A DNA stretch of 64,000 nt from Ailanthus altissimus (lineage: Eukaryota > Streptophyta > Magnoliopsida > Sapindales > Simaroubaceae). Under the pieces are notes generated by a model that was not told the DNA's origin, ran no database searches, and saw only the letters and a list, made by a program, of their open reading frames with translations. Shown one piece after another: positions 11,311 through 22,769 of the stretch. Made by a program: the position numbers and the translations under genes. The stretch lies in assembly GCA_946807835.1 (NCBI GenBank), contig OX327699.1:22928014-22992013 (forward strand), read 5' to 3'. The first letter of the stretch is position 1. Each line of letters opens with the position of its first letter.

Positions 11311-14300
11311 AAATTTTTTTTAGTTTTTTTAATTAATTAAATTTAATTATATTTAAATTAATTAAATATATATATTAATAAAATTACATTAATAGAATTT
11401 AGATAAATGTAATTTTATTTAAATTAAATAAAGAAAATTTTTTCATAAATTCTATTTAGAAGGAATTGATCTAATAGATGGTAAAATTTGCTTAAATGAC
11501 TCATTAATTTTGGTTTGTAACATTTCTTATTATTATTGTGAGTACCTTATGTAATTATAATTATATTTGATTATTTGATTTTAATATATAATTAATTAAT
11601 GTTGATTAATATTAATATGTTAGTAAATTGGTTTGATTTTATTATAATATGTTGATTAATATGTTAGTAATTAATTATTTTAATGTATTATGATTTTTAT
11701 GTATGTTAAATTAATTGTTTCTGTAAATATTTCTCTGATTATTATTTTTCTTAATATTAATGTATTTTATTTTATTTTTTATTGTTACAGGAAAGAGAAC
11801 GTATCGAAAGAATATAGAATTTTAGAGCATATGTTTTTTCGTGCATCAGTGACGGCTTATGCTAAGATGTAGGGTCTAAATTGCATTAAAGATAAACTGA
11901 CAACAAATCAGAAAATATTATTTAGGCAGACGTGTATGGGGCATTTCTTAGATATGTCAGAGTTGACATTCTCTGGTATTTTGGTGCACGAGTTATTGTT
12001 GCGTGAGATGCATACCTCTAATGTAGAAGATGAGATGTGATTTTACATAGGGAGGAAACGCATCCGTTTTAGCCGGCAGGAGTTTGTACTAATTACTGGA
12101 CTACAAATGCGAGATTACCCTCCCGCCCAGCAGCTGCATAGGAAATTAGGCACTCAATTATGGGATACATATTTTTCTGGGGTAAAGAAATTATCTTACA
12201 TATTTCTTGATCAATGGTACACACGTCTAAATTTGGAGAAAATGGACGATGTAGATGCAGTAAAGTTGAGTTTATTTTATTTTGTGCATCGTGTTTTGAT
12301 TCTACGTAACGAGCGTAGTGGAATTCAAAATTTTGTTCTATGTTTAGTGGATAACTTTGATGAGTTTAATAAGTATCCATGGGGCAATATTGCATGGACC
12401 GTGCTTCGTAACTCACTTAAGAAGGCTGCATTCCAAAAACTTGAGAAAATAAAAAGGAAAGGGTTTGCACAGAAGAAGTTTGAGAGTTATAACGTATATG
12501 GCTTTTCGCACACATTTCTAGTACGCCATAATTTTCGTGTACTTAATTTTTTTATCTTAATTATATATTTTATTTGTATACGTCAAACTTATATTTTAAA
12601 TATAATTATATTAGGTATAGATTTTCGAGGCAATTCCAGTGTGCGGAGAGATTTTTGGTTATCATAATGGTGATCGCTTCCCTCGTATTTTGAATTGGAC
12701 GACTCGAGGGACTTTATTGTTCGATGAGGTTCAGGATACAATGTTAGCAAAGGATTTGGTATGTGTTGATATGAATGAAAAATATATATATTGGTTTATA
12801 ACTTTTATTTTGTTTTAAGCGTAACTTAATATGGTTGATTGATTTATAGGTTTTTTCGGTATATCGTAAATTAGTACCAAAAGACCATGAGAAGAGAGAG
12901 GCAATTGTGCGCTTGGCTAGACGTGTAGGTATTCCAAGCGGAAGTTATGCTGGGGACTTACCAAATATGTCTGATTTCAGCGAGAGCAAGCGCCCCAGGA
13001 CCTATGCCCATTTTAGCGACCCTAACGATGACGTTATGGATGTGGAGGGGGGTGGATATGAATGGACAAACCCACAAATATCAGCACCAATGGCAGGAGT
13101 AACGGTATATTACTTATTTACGTGATTAACTAAAGAGAAATTTTAATATATTTCTAATATTTCTAAATAAGTCATTAACTATGGTTATGTTTCTTATAGT
13201 TTGAACACAGTGCATCTGCAGACCATGGCGTAACACATCAGATTGAGCAGCTGCGGGAGGAGATGATTAAGAGATTTGAGCATACTGAAGCTGCGCAAGC
13301 TGCACTTCTACAAAGAATGGACAAGGATAAAGATGAAATTTTAACAAGTGTTAATCAACTCCGGACCGATCTTACACAGCAGATGCAACAAATGATGATG
13401 TGGTTTAGGCAGTCATGCTCATTCCAACAGAACGAAAGCCATAATATGGTAAGCAAAATAAATTTTAAACACAATTATTTTTTTGTTACCTTAATTGCAG
13501 TTTTATTTATTTTAATATATACATATATTGTAGTATGGAGAGAACACACCGGCAGGCTGTCAATATGATTTTCAGACCCCAGCTACTGGTCATGATATAT
13601 TGCCCCAGCCACTGATTGACAGTCCTGCAAGTGTTGAGATCTTGCCTGCCCCGCATAAAGGAGTAAGTCAATTTGGGAGACAGTATAGGCCAGCATGGTA
13701 TTTGCACACCTCATATACAAATCCATTTCCACAAAGGATACACGAGAAGAAGAAATTTGAAATTGAAGTGCAACCTCAAGCAGACATGAATCCGTTGCAG
13801 CAGATAGACTCGACTATCATGGTTGAGTTTCAGGCTTGGATGGACAAGGATGAGGGTGTAGTCAGCTTACTTGGGCTAGAAGCTAACCCGACATGGTTTC
13901 GGAAATTGCTACACAGCTGGCTGGATGACTTTGTAAGTAAATTATTGAATAATTATCTCATTTTTTTTTCTTCTAAATTTACAGACTCACTTGATGGTTA
14001 TTGTTTCTAAATGCAGCATATTAATGAGTATTTGAAGGTGATTCGGCTTAGGCAATACGGTTGCACTAATGCATTGCCTCATTTGTCCACTTCTGTGGAT
14101 TCGTACTTCTTTGTGAGTGATGAATTAAATTATTTATATTTTGTTATTTTAATTTTATTGATTATTCGATGGCCCTGCATTTGTAGGAGTCTTTTAGACT
14201 CCTTTATGAGCAGCACAAAAATGACATTACTGGCATTGTATGGAGTGATGAAGTGATGGCATATGCTCAAGGCGCTAAAGAAGATTTACTCGGTGCACGT

Positions 14301-14813
14301 ATGTGGATTGAGGTTGATAAGGTAAATGTTATTATTTTTGTTTATAACTTGTAGTACTATTTTGTGTGAATGTTGTTATTTTTGTTTATAACTTGTAGTA
14401 CTATTTCTAAGACTTATTTGAATTTTATGTAGGTTTATATTCTTGTCAACTACAATCAACAACATTGGGTAACGGTTGAGGTGGACATCTTGCATCGGCA
14501 AATATTGATCTACAATTCTAGCATCAAGGAATTTGCCAATGGCGTGATTGAGAATCATGTTCTGCCATTAGCTACGTTGTTACCCCGTTACCTAGATGCT
14601 TGTAGATTATATGAGCAACGACAAATTACACCTGACTTAACCCCTTTTCATGTAATTAGATTAAAGGATGGAGTGCCACAATAGACAGTGAATAGTGGAG
14701 ATTGTGGGGTTTATGTTTGTATTTTTATAGAGTTTTTGATGTGTTGTCATTCCCTAGATTTTGGTCCTGAGCATGGGTCATTTTTTAGGACCAAAATGGC
14801 GACTGACTTATGA
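10906..14813 (+). pseudogene. ULP1-like protease gene with DUF1985 domain, broken by stops
   Basis: Exons join in frame: 10906-10919 (inferred), 11791-12520, 12615-12758, 12850-13104, 13200-13448, 13534-13932, 14017-14112, 14187-14321, 14433-14813. The N-terminal half (about 11900-12520, containing FNKYPWG) matches the DUF1985 domain of transposon-borne ULP-like proteins. The middle has a Gln/Met-rich coiled coil (13200-13448). The end is a C48 (Ulp1/SUMO protease-like) domain with the catalytic His in QQHWV and Cys in GDCGVY. Defects: in-frame stops at 11870, 12038, 12618 and 14682, the last falling at the usual oxyanion-hole Gln, and Asn in place of the catalytic Asp (IYNSS). The first exon encodes only five codons, spliced across the GC-rich block. 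It would not make an active protease without stop readthrough. Confidence 0.8.
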
Positions 14814-15191
14814 AAATGTGCAAAAAAGTAGTGAAAGAAAATTAATTTTTGTATGTTTATAAAGTTTTTTATGTATGTTTATAAAGATTGTAAAATAATG
14901 TTGATTGATTTGGGTAGGGACGGGAGGTCCCCTTTACAGCTAAGAGATGTGAGAAATATTTGAAGTGTATTTTCTGCAGGTTTATGAAATATAGATTTTG
15001 AGAAAAAATAGGGGAAACTATGTCCGTTTTAATCCAGGAATTTTAGAAAATAAAATAAATTTTTCATGTTTATAAGAATACAATAAACTTATCAATTAAA
15101 CGCAATCGTAAAAAAAAATGCAAATTAACTAGTCAAATAAAGTCCATAACTACATGACTTTAAAATACAAATATAACTCATAAAGAACACA
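14814..15191. other. Intergenic gap between the two convergent MULE1 genes
   Basis: About 380 bp separate the TGA of the ULP-like gene and the stop of the minus-strand transposase. It is AT-rich, presumably holds the 3' ends and polyadenylation regions of both transcripts, and shows no reading frame or repeat of note. Confidence 0.5.
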
Positions 15192-18100
15192 TCAATTACT
15201 ATGTAATGGAATTGGGTTTCGACAAGTTTGTCGATTATGTCCATGCTGCTTATAGCGACTGCATACATTCTTCGTGGGAGCCTCACCTTGCGATAGAATT
15301 CGATTCTTCCGACGTCTTCCTGATTGCCGACGTACTATAGGAGGCTGGATGTCAGTAGCTCTCAACTCCTCTGGAACAATCCAATCTAATGGATGACCAA
15401 CCGGATTTACTGGTTCACTGTATGCACGCAACAAATACTCAGTCGTGTAATATCGCGAACAAAGAGTCTGGTACTGGAATCTGACCTGCCTGCATACTGC
15501 AAGTGCATGAGGACACGGTAGTTGTCGCATATCAAACTTTTGACAACTACATGACTTCCCCGGGATGTCCACTATTCCATTTCTTTTTCCGTCCTTAACA
15601 ACAAAACGAGATCGATCTATTGCATACACTGTCATGCGAGCGGAATCATCATTGTGCTTCCAAATCTTGTTATGGGCCCAAGTGGTCAAGAAGTTTGACA
15701 TATTTTCTGCAGCCTCACGTCTCTCAACAAACCATTTTTGCATTAACTCTCGGATCCACTCAATTAAGGCAGTCACCGTCATGGCACGTGCATCCTTCGT
15801 AACAGTGTTAATGCTCTCTGCAATGTTGGTGGTCATGATGTCATATCTTCTGAATGCTCCCATTGATCGAGCCCATTTTGAAAAACCAACCTCCTCCTCC
15901 AAGTATCTCGTTGCCTCCGGTTTCATTTCTCGCATCTTATATATTTCCCTTTGAAAGTCAGCTATGCTATACGCCTTGGCAGCAACAAAATAAGAGGCCA
16001 AGTATCCCCCTCCTTTTGTTGTATGCGATGGTATCTTATATCGTGCTACCAAATTACACTTCAAGTGATGGATGCATACACCATGATATACATTAGGAAA
16101 TACCTTTTTAATGGCCTTCTCGATACTAGCATGTCGATCAGATATAAATACAAGGTTCGCAAGATCGCCAATAACTCCTCGGAGTTTTTCCATAAACCAC
16201 TTCCATGAAGCATCATTTTCAGAGTCAGCAATACCCAATGCAAGTGAAAAAATTTAGTTGTTTCCATCCTTGCAAACAGCCACAAACATTGTTCCAAAGT
16301 ATGCATTTTTTAAAAATGTACCATCAACTGCAATAACCGGTCGGATGGAAGACTGGAACCCTCTAATACATGGTCCAAGAGCCATGAAGAAATATTTAAA
16401 GTGCTTGCAATCGTCAATCTCCAAATGCGTGACTGTACCAGGGTTCTGTTGTTCCAATATATGACAGTATGCAAGAAGTAATTTATATGAACCCTCTGGA
16501 GTACCACGTATCAACACCAATGCATGCTCTTTAGACCGCCAAGCAGTAGGGTAAGTTAATTCAATGCCAAACTCCTCACGTATGTCTGCTTGGATTTCCT
16601 TCGGTCTATAAAGTCGACTCGCAGATGCAAACTTATTTTTTATAAATTTGCCAATAATTCGAAACTTTACTTGTCGATGACCATCGCGCAATCGATCTAA
16701 TTGGCACACGTGACTTGAATCAATTCTGCGCACAATAAAATGTTTCCTTGCATCTATCGACACTGCACGTAATCGCCATCGACATCTATCATCATCACAT
16801 TTGATCTCAAAACGATCTTTTGTCGACCTTGACACTTTAAAGCTCCAATTACCTTTAAGTGCTACCATACTAATAGCCTGATGAAGTTCGTCTTTGCTAT
16901 CAAACAACTTTCCTACAAACACATCGTCAATTCCACTACTCGAATTCTTATCTGAAATGCCCAAGTCTAATGGTGGTATTGGAGGCATAAACGCAAAGGG
17001 GTTTTCCGCTTTACAAAAATCTATTCTTCTAGCTTCAACATTTAGGGAGCTTGTCGAAACATAATAACGTCCGCCTTCTGCTAAATCATCCCCTTCTAAA
17101 TTATCAACATTTCTAACATCATCATAGTTCCCTTCCACATCCCCAACATTTTCAATGTCATCACAAGCGTAATGTGTATAGGCTGGGTCTTCATTAAAGG
17201 GTATAGGAGAAACATTGTGATACTCGTTCGTTGTGTTTGCAGGAACCACTGCTGGAACTGATAGAGATGTATGGCTTACTTGGTTGCTACCGCTAGCTGA
17301 CATAAAATGAGCATGAATTGATGGTGGATTTTGATTGAGGGGCTGTACATTTTCTTCATAAACAGGAGCTCTAGGATCCACTGTTACACATAAAGGACAG
17401 TACGATCTTCTATTGGCGCTTAAAAATGTTGGGTTATGGGGTGGGTAGTACAAATAAAACTTAGGGTGCTTGCATGTGGGTTGTGTTCATCATACAAACA
17501 ATATACATATCTCATACATACATGTGCACAGCGGAAGATTAAATATAATGAACACAGAAAATAACATTTGATTAAACTGAAATTCGAAATTGAGAAATAT
17601 CACCAATGAAGCCTTTGGATTAATTTTCTTTGAAGTCCACCATGAAATGAATCTTTGATCAATTCTAGCAATCAACAAGGGTGGGTTTGATTGTCTAGAA
17701 TGGCAGCATCTTAATCCAGCATATGTGTTTAACTCTTAAACATGATTTAAAGTTAAACTCTTTAACTTAATCAATTTTATTTTTCCTTTTATTCAACTCT
17801 TGAATAAATAAAACAAATCTTGTTTTTAGTTATTACATTTAATAACCATTAATTCAATTTGTTTTGTTGTTCTAACACTTAAAACACAAAACAAAGAATT
17901 CCAATTTCTCAAATTGTAATGGCTCTCAAAAATGCAAAACCTATAAACTAAAAACAATTTCAAAAGATTAATGATTTTCAATTTCACTTCACTTTATATA
18001 CTAATGCATAAATTCCAAACTAATTTGAATTTCATTTGCATTTCATTTGGCTTAACCTAACCTTAGTTAACATTTAACCATAGTTAGATTATTTTAACTT

Positions 18101-19894
18101 AACCTTTAAGTTAATAAATATTTAATTAATTTAACCATAGTTAATTAACTTAACCATGGTTAGGTTAACCTTTACTTAACCATTAAGTAAAGTTAACTAA
18201 CTTAACCTTATGGTTAACCTTTAACCCTAGTTAAGTTAAATCATTTATTTAACAATTAAACAAATAAATATTTATTTTAATTATTTAACAATTAAATAAT
18301 CATAAAGTGAAATTACTTTTATATCCTTACTCGGTTACCAAGTTAACCTAAAGTGGGTCCCACCATTTAACCATATACTTTAGTTAACGTAACCTTAGTA
18401 ATTGCTGAATTATACTGTATTGAACAATTCAATATGGTACACTGCCCAAGTGCTCAAAGAGTACATTTCATATTGGGACTCTCTAGGTCTACACCCGATT
18501 TGTCAAATGAAACTATTCCATTAATCCGTAATCAATGCCCCACGCACACGTTACAAATATTACAAATCAGCGTGTCAGACCATACAAGTTGAGGTCATAA
18601 CGTATACGTATAATCCTTCCATCATTTATACCCTGGATGTGCGGGGATATAGATCAGCACCATCAAATCCCCATTTGCTCATCCAATAATCTTATCTCCA
18701 GATTCGTATCTCGATAAATAATATACGCAAACATTTTTGCTATATTGTTTAACCCTGTGGAAAACTCTTTTCCCGGGTTTATGCTTGTGGCCACAAGACT
18801 TTATGAAATACAATCTCGGAGCATCGGATATACAATTTACCTACGTAAGCTGATGGATCCCGTATCTACGCACACCGGACTCCATGAGCATCGGACCATA
18901 CCCAGCGACACATAGCGGTCAGACCATGAAAGGTCTCTGACATATGTGGAACCAAAGCATGATGGATCACTCACAAGACCACCGTGGCGCTCAGGTCAAA
19001 GGACCACGATTACTACTCAACTCGAGAGGACCTTCCTTTGACGGTTTCATAGGATATCTATTGGGGTCCTCATAAGTCTGTTCAGTATCCAGTCCTGACT
19101 GGATACCCGCATGTCTATACAAGCTCTAAGCTCATGGTCAGCTAAGAACAACCATCTGAACTAATCAGATATAGACATACACTAATCTATATATTGTGAA
19201 TTCACCGATAGACCCGCATTGATGATCATAGATCAGGAACATTATATTTGAGACATACTTACATAATGATATTTCTTAGCTCCTATTGCAACTCTTTGCA
19301 ACTATATCATTACAAGTATACTCTCAGGTCTTTGTCCCATTATAGACAAAGTTCTAACTCTTTAGACCTCGCTGACTCTTATAAACTGATAACTATTAAC
19401 AGTGCTAACTATTAGCATTTATAACTCTCAGCTTTGATAACTATTAGTTCTGGTCTAAACTCCTTTAAACCAGATCTGAACTATTTCAGATCAAACAATG
19501 TCTGTAATGTTACAAGCATTTTACCATATTAATATGATATTAATAATCTTTATTCGAAATGTTTATTGTATAAATATTAACAATTAATATTCATACAATA
19601 TTGGAATGGCACGTGAGCACCATCACCAACAAAAAAAAACCGAACATCATTGTCATTTCTAATCTCAATAGGCTTTAGATTATACCTCGTTGTATCAATT
19701 TTGATTTTCAAAGTCACCTTACACTTCACATTGTCGACTCCCAAGGTATAACATAATGCATTTAAAAGATCTTCAAAATTAATATCTTTCGGAATCGAAA
19801 TTCCAAAATTACTATAATCAACATAACTTTCTTCTCCGTCACTAGAACTCTCCCACTTTCCTCCAAAACAAATAACTATCGCATCACACTCCAT
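15192..19894 (-). pseudogene. MuDR-type MULE transposase, interrupted by an insertion and one stop
   Basis: The N-terminal exon begins at ATG 19894, just after an acceptor (CAG at about 19900), and encodes a PB1-like segment up to GDGAHVP near 19608. The frame is then broken by a 2.2-kb repeat and resumes near 17396-17427. It continues through a MuDR zinc-binding region (CDDDRCRWRLRA), the DDE transposase core (AVDGTF; FISDRHASI; the C-x2-H motif VCIHH), a SWIM zinc finger (CSCQKFDMRQLPCPHALAVC) and a C-terminal CCHC knuckle. One in-frame TAA at 16254-16256 interrupts CKDGNN/IFSLALGIADSEN, where Gln is expected. The knuckle reads CSRYKQHGHNRQTC: its second Cys is Tyr. Without these lesions the post-insertion part would be about 750 codons. 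It is a recently dead transposase on the strand opposite to the ULP-like gene. Confidence 0.85.
17397..19612 (-). mobile_element. 2.2-kb non-coding LTR-like repeat inserted in the MULE1 transposase
   Basis: The transposase frame ends at 19608 and resumes near 17396-17427. The intervening DNA has no coding frame. Read on the minus strand it starts TGCCATTCCAATATTGTATG, followed by an imperfect palindrome (TATTGTATGAATATT..AATATTTATACAATA), and a candidate end ...CCCAACA lies at 17427. TG..CA ends, length and lack of genes suggest a solo LTR, possibly Copia-type. The first roughly 680 bp are homologous to the repeat at 63.34-64.0 kb, proving an interspersed family. I see no clear target duplication, and the exact right-hand boundary (17397 or 17427) is unresolved. 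TAACC/GGTTAA simple motifs are abundant at 18060-18250. Confidence 0.65.
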
Positions 19895-19984
19895 ATGACC
19901 TGAAAAAACAAAAAAGAAAATTAAGAAAAGTTCACAAATGGAAAAATTAGTAAAATATTTTAAAAAGATAAAATATTTAAAAAT

Positions 19985-20528
19985 AAAAAAATGCGCATCG
20001 CGGGGCGTCTCGAACCCGAGATGCACACAATGTGCGGGCCGCGGGGCCATCTCGGGCCTGCGACACGAACAATATGCGCATCTCGGGCCCGAGATGTGCC
20101 CCGCGACGGCGGCCGCAGCGACCGCCGTCTGGTTTTCGCCAAACACACTCCAAAACTTATTTTTGGCCGGATTTCAACACCGTTTATACCATTCTAACTC
20201 ATTTAATTCGTTAATAACAACTACTTTTAACTTCAAATGTAAATTTATCTAATTTCTAACAAAGTTTAGAAAATTTACCGGAGCTATTTCTTTGATTTGA
20301 TTCGAAGCGATCCTCAGCAACACTTTTGATTTTTACAATAACAACTTCAAAAATATTCGGTTTGTTCAATATATCTTTAAAGTTTTTTCAAAAAAGAAAG
20401 AAGTTATAAATTTGATATAAGGATAAATGTGTCCAAAAATAAGTTATTTGGCTAATAAAGAATAATCATTTTATATTTAGTTAAAAATAATAATAAAATA
20501 ATTAAAAAATTATTTGTGAACTTTTTCC
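19985..20528. repeat. MULE1 right terminal inverted repeat with GC-rich block
   Basis: This is the counterpart of the left arm. The GC-rich block lies at about 19990-20135 and contains a perfect 18-bp palindrome, CATCTCGGGCCCGAGATG, at 20079-20096. On the minus strand, a leader segment CAAATCAAAGAAATAGCTCC followed by GGTAAATTTTC aligns with the left arm's CAAACAAAGAAAATGGCCG...TTTTGGTAAG, so both arms carry a matching first exon and donor. The transposase acceptor follows the GC block at about 19900. Confidence 0.75.
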
Positions 20529-22743
20529 TTTTGTATTGAAGTCTTTTTCTTTTTAAATTAAATTTCTAACTCGTATTTCGCATTAGACTATTAGTCCAAA
20601 GTTTTAGCGCCATCTTGGATTAGAGTTGGCCATGTTACAGCTGCAATAACGTTGCTGCAAATATTTGAAATGAGATAGTAGCCATTGGATCATATCCAAC
20701 AGAATGATAAGGGTGTACAATTATTGCATTTGACTGGCAACCGATTATATGAGTTTTTGACCTATAATCTTTACTAGGCGAAAGAAAATTAAAAGTGAAA
20801 ATAATATTGAATTACGATATTTATAAAAGTTAGTTATATGGTGACATATGTCATTGTAATATATTATATTATGTCCCGTATTATTTTTTTTATTAAGAAT
20901 AAATTAATTGCATTATATCATGCGTAACTAGTGATTAAATTAAAAATTACAATGATAAATAAATAAAACTTGCTTTAAATTTGTCCACTTTTTTTATGGG
21001 TAAATACATAGAATAAATAAGCAACAAATCCAAGGTAATTTTATTTTTTATTTTTTTAATTAATCACAAATGACACGTGTGATAATATAATTAATTATAT
21101 TTTTTAAAATAAAAAATTATAAAATAAAAACAACTAATATCATAATATAATAAATTATAAGTGACACATACCAGTTATAATATTAGTTTCCATTATTTTT
21201 AATTAAAAAATTTTAAGATAAATTAAATAAAACAAAAACTAAATCGTTAAAAAGGAAGTAGGCGACTAGCGATTATTCGTGATCACTGTTGCAGTGGAAT
21301 ACTATAATAAATTGATTCAAACTTAATATCTTTAAATTCAAAATTTTGTAATCATATGATGATAAAGTTTTTTTTTTTAATGGAGCATAAAGAGAGGTGT
21401 CAAAAGTTAAGAGAATAGTAGCAGTTATTATAACGCAACGATCAATAAATGGTGATCAGTGAGTAAGAATGGCAAAATTTGAATCTAAATTTAGGTTTTG
21501 CTCAATTCATATTTAAATTTTTTTTATGAACCCAAAAATCGAATTTTTTCAATTCTAGCCGGATCTAACTAATTCGTATCCAGGTTTAAAACTCTTTTTT
21601 ATTTTTTCTATTTTAAAAATGTATAGATTAAATTTAAATCTTTTGTAGTATTTATGTTATAAAATAATTGATAGGTTTATATATATCGAAGATTACAAAT
21701 TTTAGTAGTTAATTTAGGACTTTAAAAAGAAAAAAAAATGAATTTTCTAAACTAAGGCTAAATTAAGGTCAAGCTGAGATTTTGGATTTTTTTTAGATCT
21801 AAGTTCAAATTCGAGCTAAATTGCCATCCCTAGTGATAAGTGGAGATTCATTGTCGCCATTATTGAAGTTTCCTGTAAAGCGATCTAGTGACAAAGGTAG
21901 CAATACACCTTCACTCGCTATTGTTTGATGAGCGCATTATGGTGGTCACAATTCTTATCTTCGCTCTTGACACCTCTTTAATGCTTTGTTAATAGAAAAA
22001 TAAAATTTAATATTACATATATCAATAAATTTTAGGTTCGATGATATCAATTTTAAGTTAATCCGACAATAATCATCGATGGTGGATCAACTGCTTAGTG
22101 GTAGTCATTGGTGACCGGTGACAACTTGTTTTTTTTTTCAAATTTTTAGTTTTATTTTATTTAATTTATTTAAAAATTGCTTGATTAAATTAATTTTTGA
22201 ATTAAGTAATTAAAATTACGTCAACTGTCATTAAGTACGTTTAAAATTTATTTTAATAGGTAAAAAAATTATTTAAATATTACTAGAGAATCGTCACTTG
22301 ACATAGGTCTTTTTATTTATTTTCTAAAATCTCAAGGTTTGTCAATTTTTTATAATTAAATTAAACTCTTAAGAGTGAGGGAAAAGGACAATTGGTAATA
22401 TGATGCACTATTTATTTATTCACATGCATTTAATTTGAATTTTATTAATGTGATAAAATTGATTCATATAGAAAACTAATCAAATTTTAATTTGAGAATA
22501 ATTATGAAAGTCGAATATGTGATTTAGCTTCCTAATTCATAGATTCATTATCAATCACCGTTGGTCGGGTCTAATTTTTAACCAATGACGATAGTACTAC
22601 GAGAGCAGTGACCAATTGCTTCATTTTGTTTTATTTAATTTATATTGAGAAAAATGGTAAATCATTAGCCGAATTTGTGTCATCCATTTAATAATTACAT
22701 AGAATTTGTATTTTAGTAATACAATTTTTCAATTCATTTATAA
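20529..22743. other. AT-rich intergenic DNA with nested inverted repeats
   Basis: No gene is supported. The interval is strongly AT-rich and contains the nested foldback structure described at 21378-21990. Motifs of the CGATGATGG/AGCGATC kind recur here and around 2.0-2.4 kb, suggesting remnants of one old repeat family. Confidence 0.5.
21378..21990. repeat. Nested inverted-repeat (MITE-like) element
   Basis: An outer pair of inverted arms is visible: GCATAAAGAGAGGTGTCAAA near 21384 and, on the minus strand, GCATTAAAGAGGTGTCAAG near 21985. Inside, GAATGGCAAAATTTGAATCT near 21468 is answered on the minus strand by GGATGGCAATTTAGCTCG near 21830. The inner unit is flanked by AGTGAGTAAG (left) and AGTGATAAG (right), which could be a decayed target duplication. 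So one small element seems to have inserted within another. Neither has coding capacity. Confidence 0.45.
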
Positions 22744-22769
22744 TCCATTATTTAAAAAAAAAAAAAAAA

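Larger units (their letters stand above)
10656..20528. mobile_element. MULE1: large Mutator-like element with ULP-like and transposase genes
   Basis: The two ends match in inverted orientation: left GGAAATTTTCACAAATAA at 10656, right (minus strand) GGAAAAAGTTCACAAATAAT from 20528. The match continues discontinuously for about 550-650 bp, through a CTTTATTAGC segment and a GACACATTTA segment, up to a GC-rich block in each arm. Between the arms lie two convergent genes: a ULP1-protease-like gene on plus (10906-14813) and a MuDR-type transposase on minus (19894-15192). This two-gene organisation is known for ULP-bearing plant MULEs (Kaonashi-type). Both genes carry stops and the transposase is split by a 2.2-kb insertion, so the element is not autonomous now. 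I could not find the expected 9-11 bp target duplication, so the outer boundaries are uncertain by tens of bases. Confidence 0.75.

Noticed and set aside
16258..17453. TTG start of the transposase frame at 17453
   Set aside because: The frame remains open upstream of 17453, to a TGA at 17487, and the true N-terminus is the ATG at 19894 beyond the insertion.
19938..20252. Several overlapping frames on both strands
   Set aside because: All arise from the GC-rich block of the MULE1 right arm; no protein family is visible and the transposase starts at 19894.
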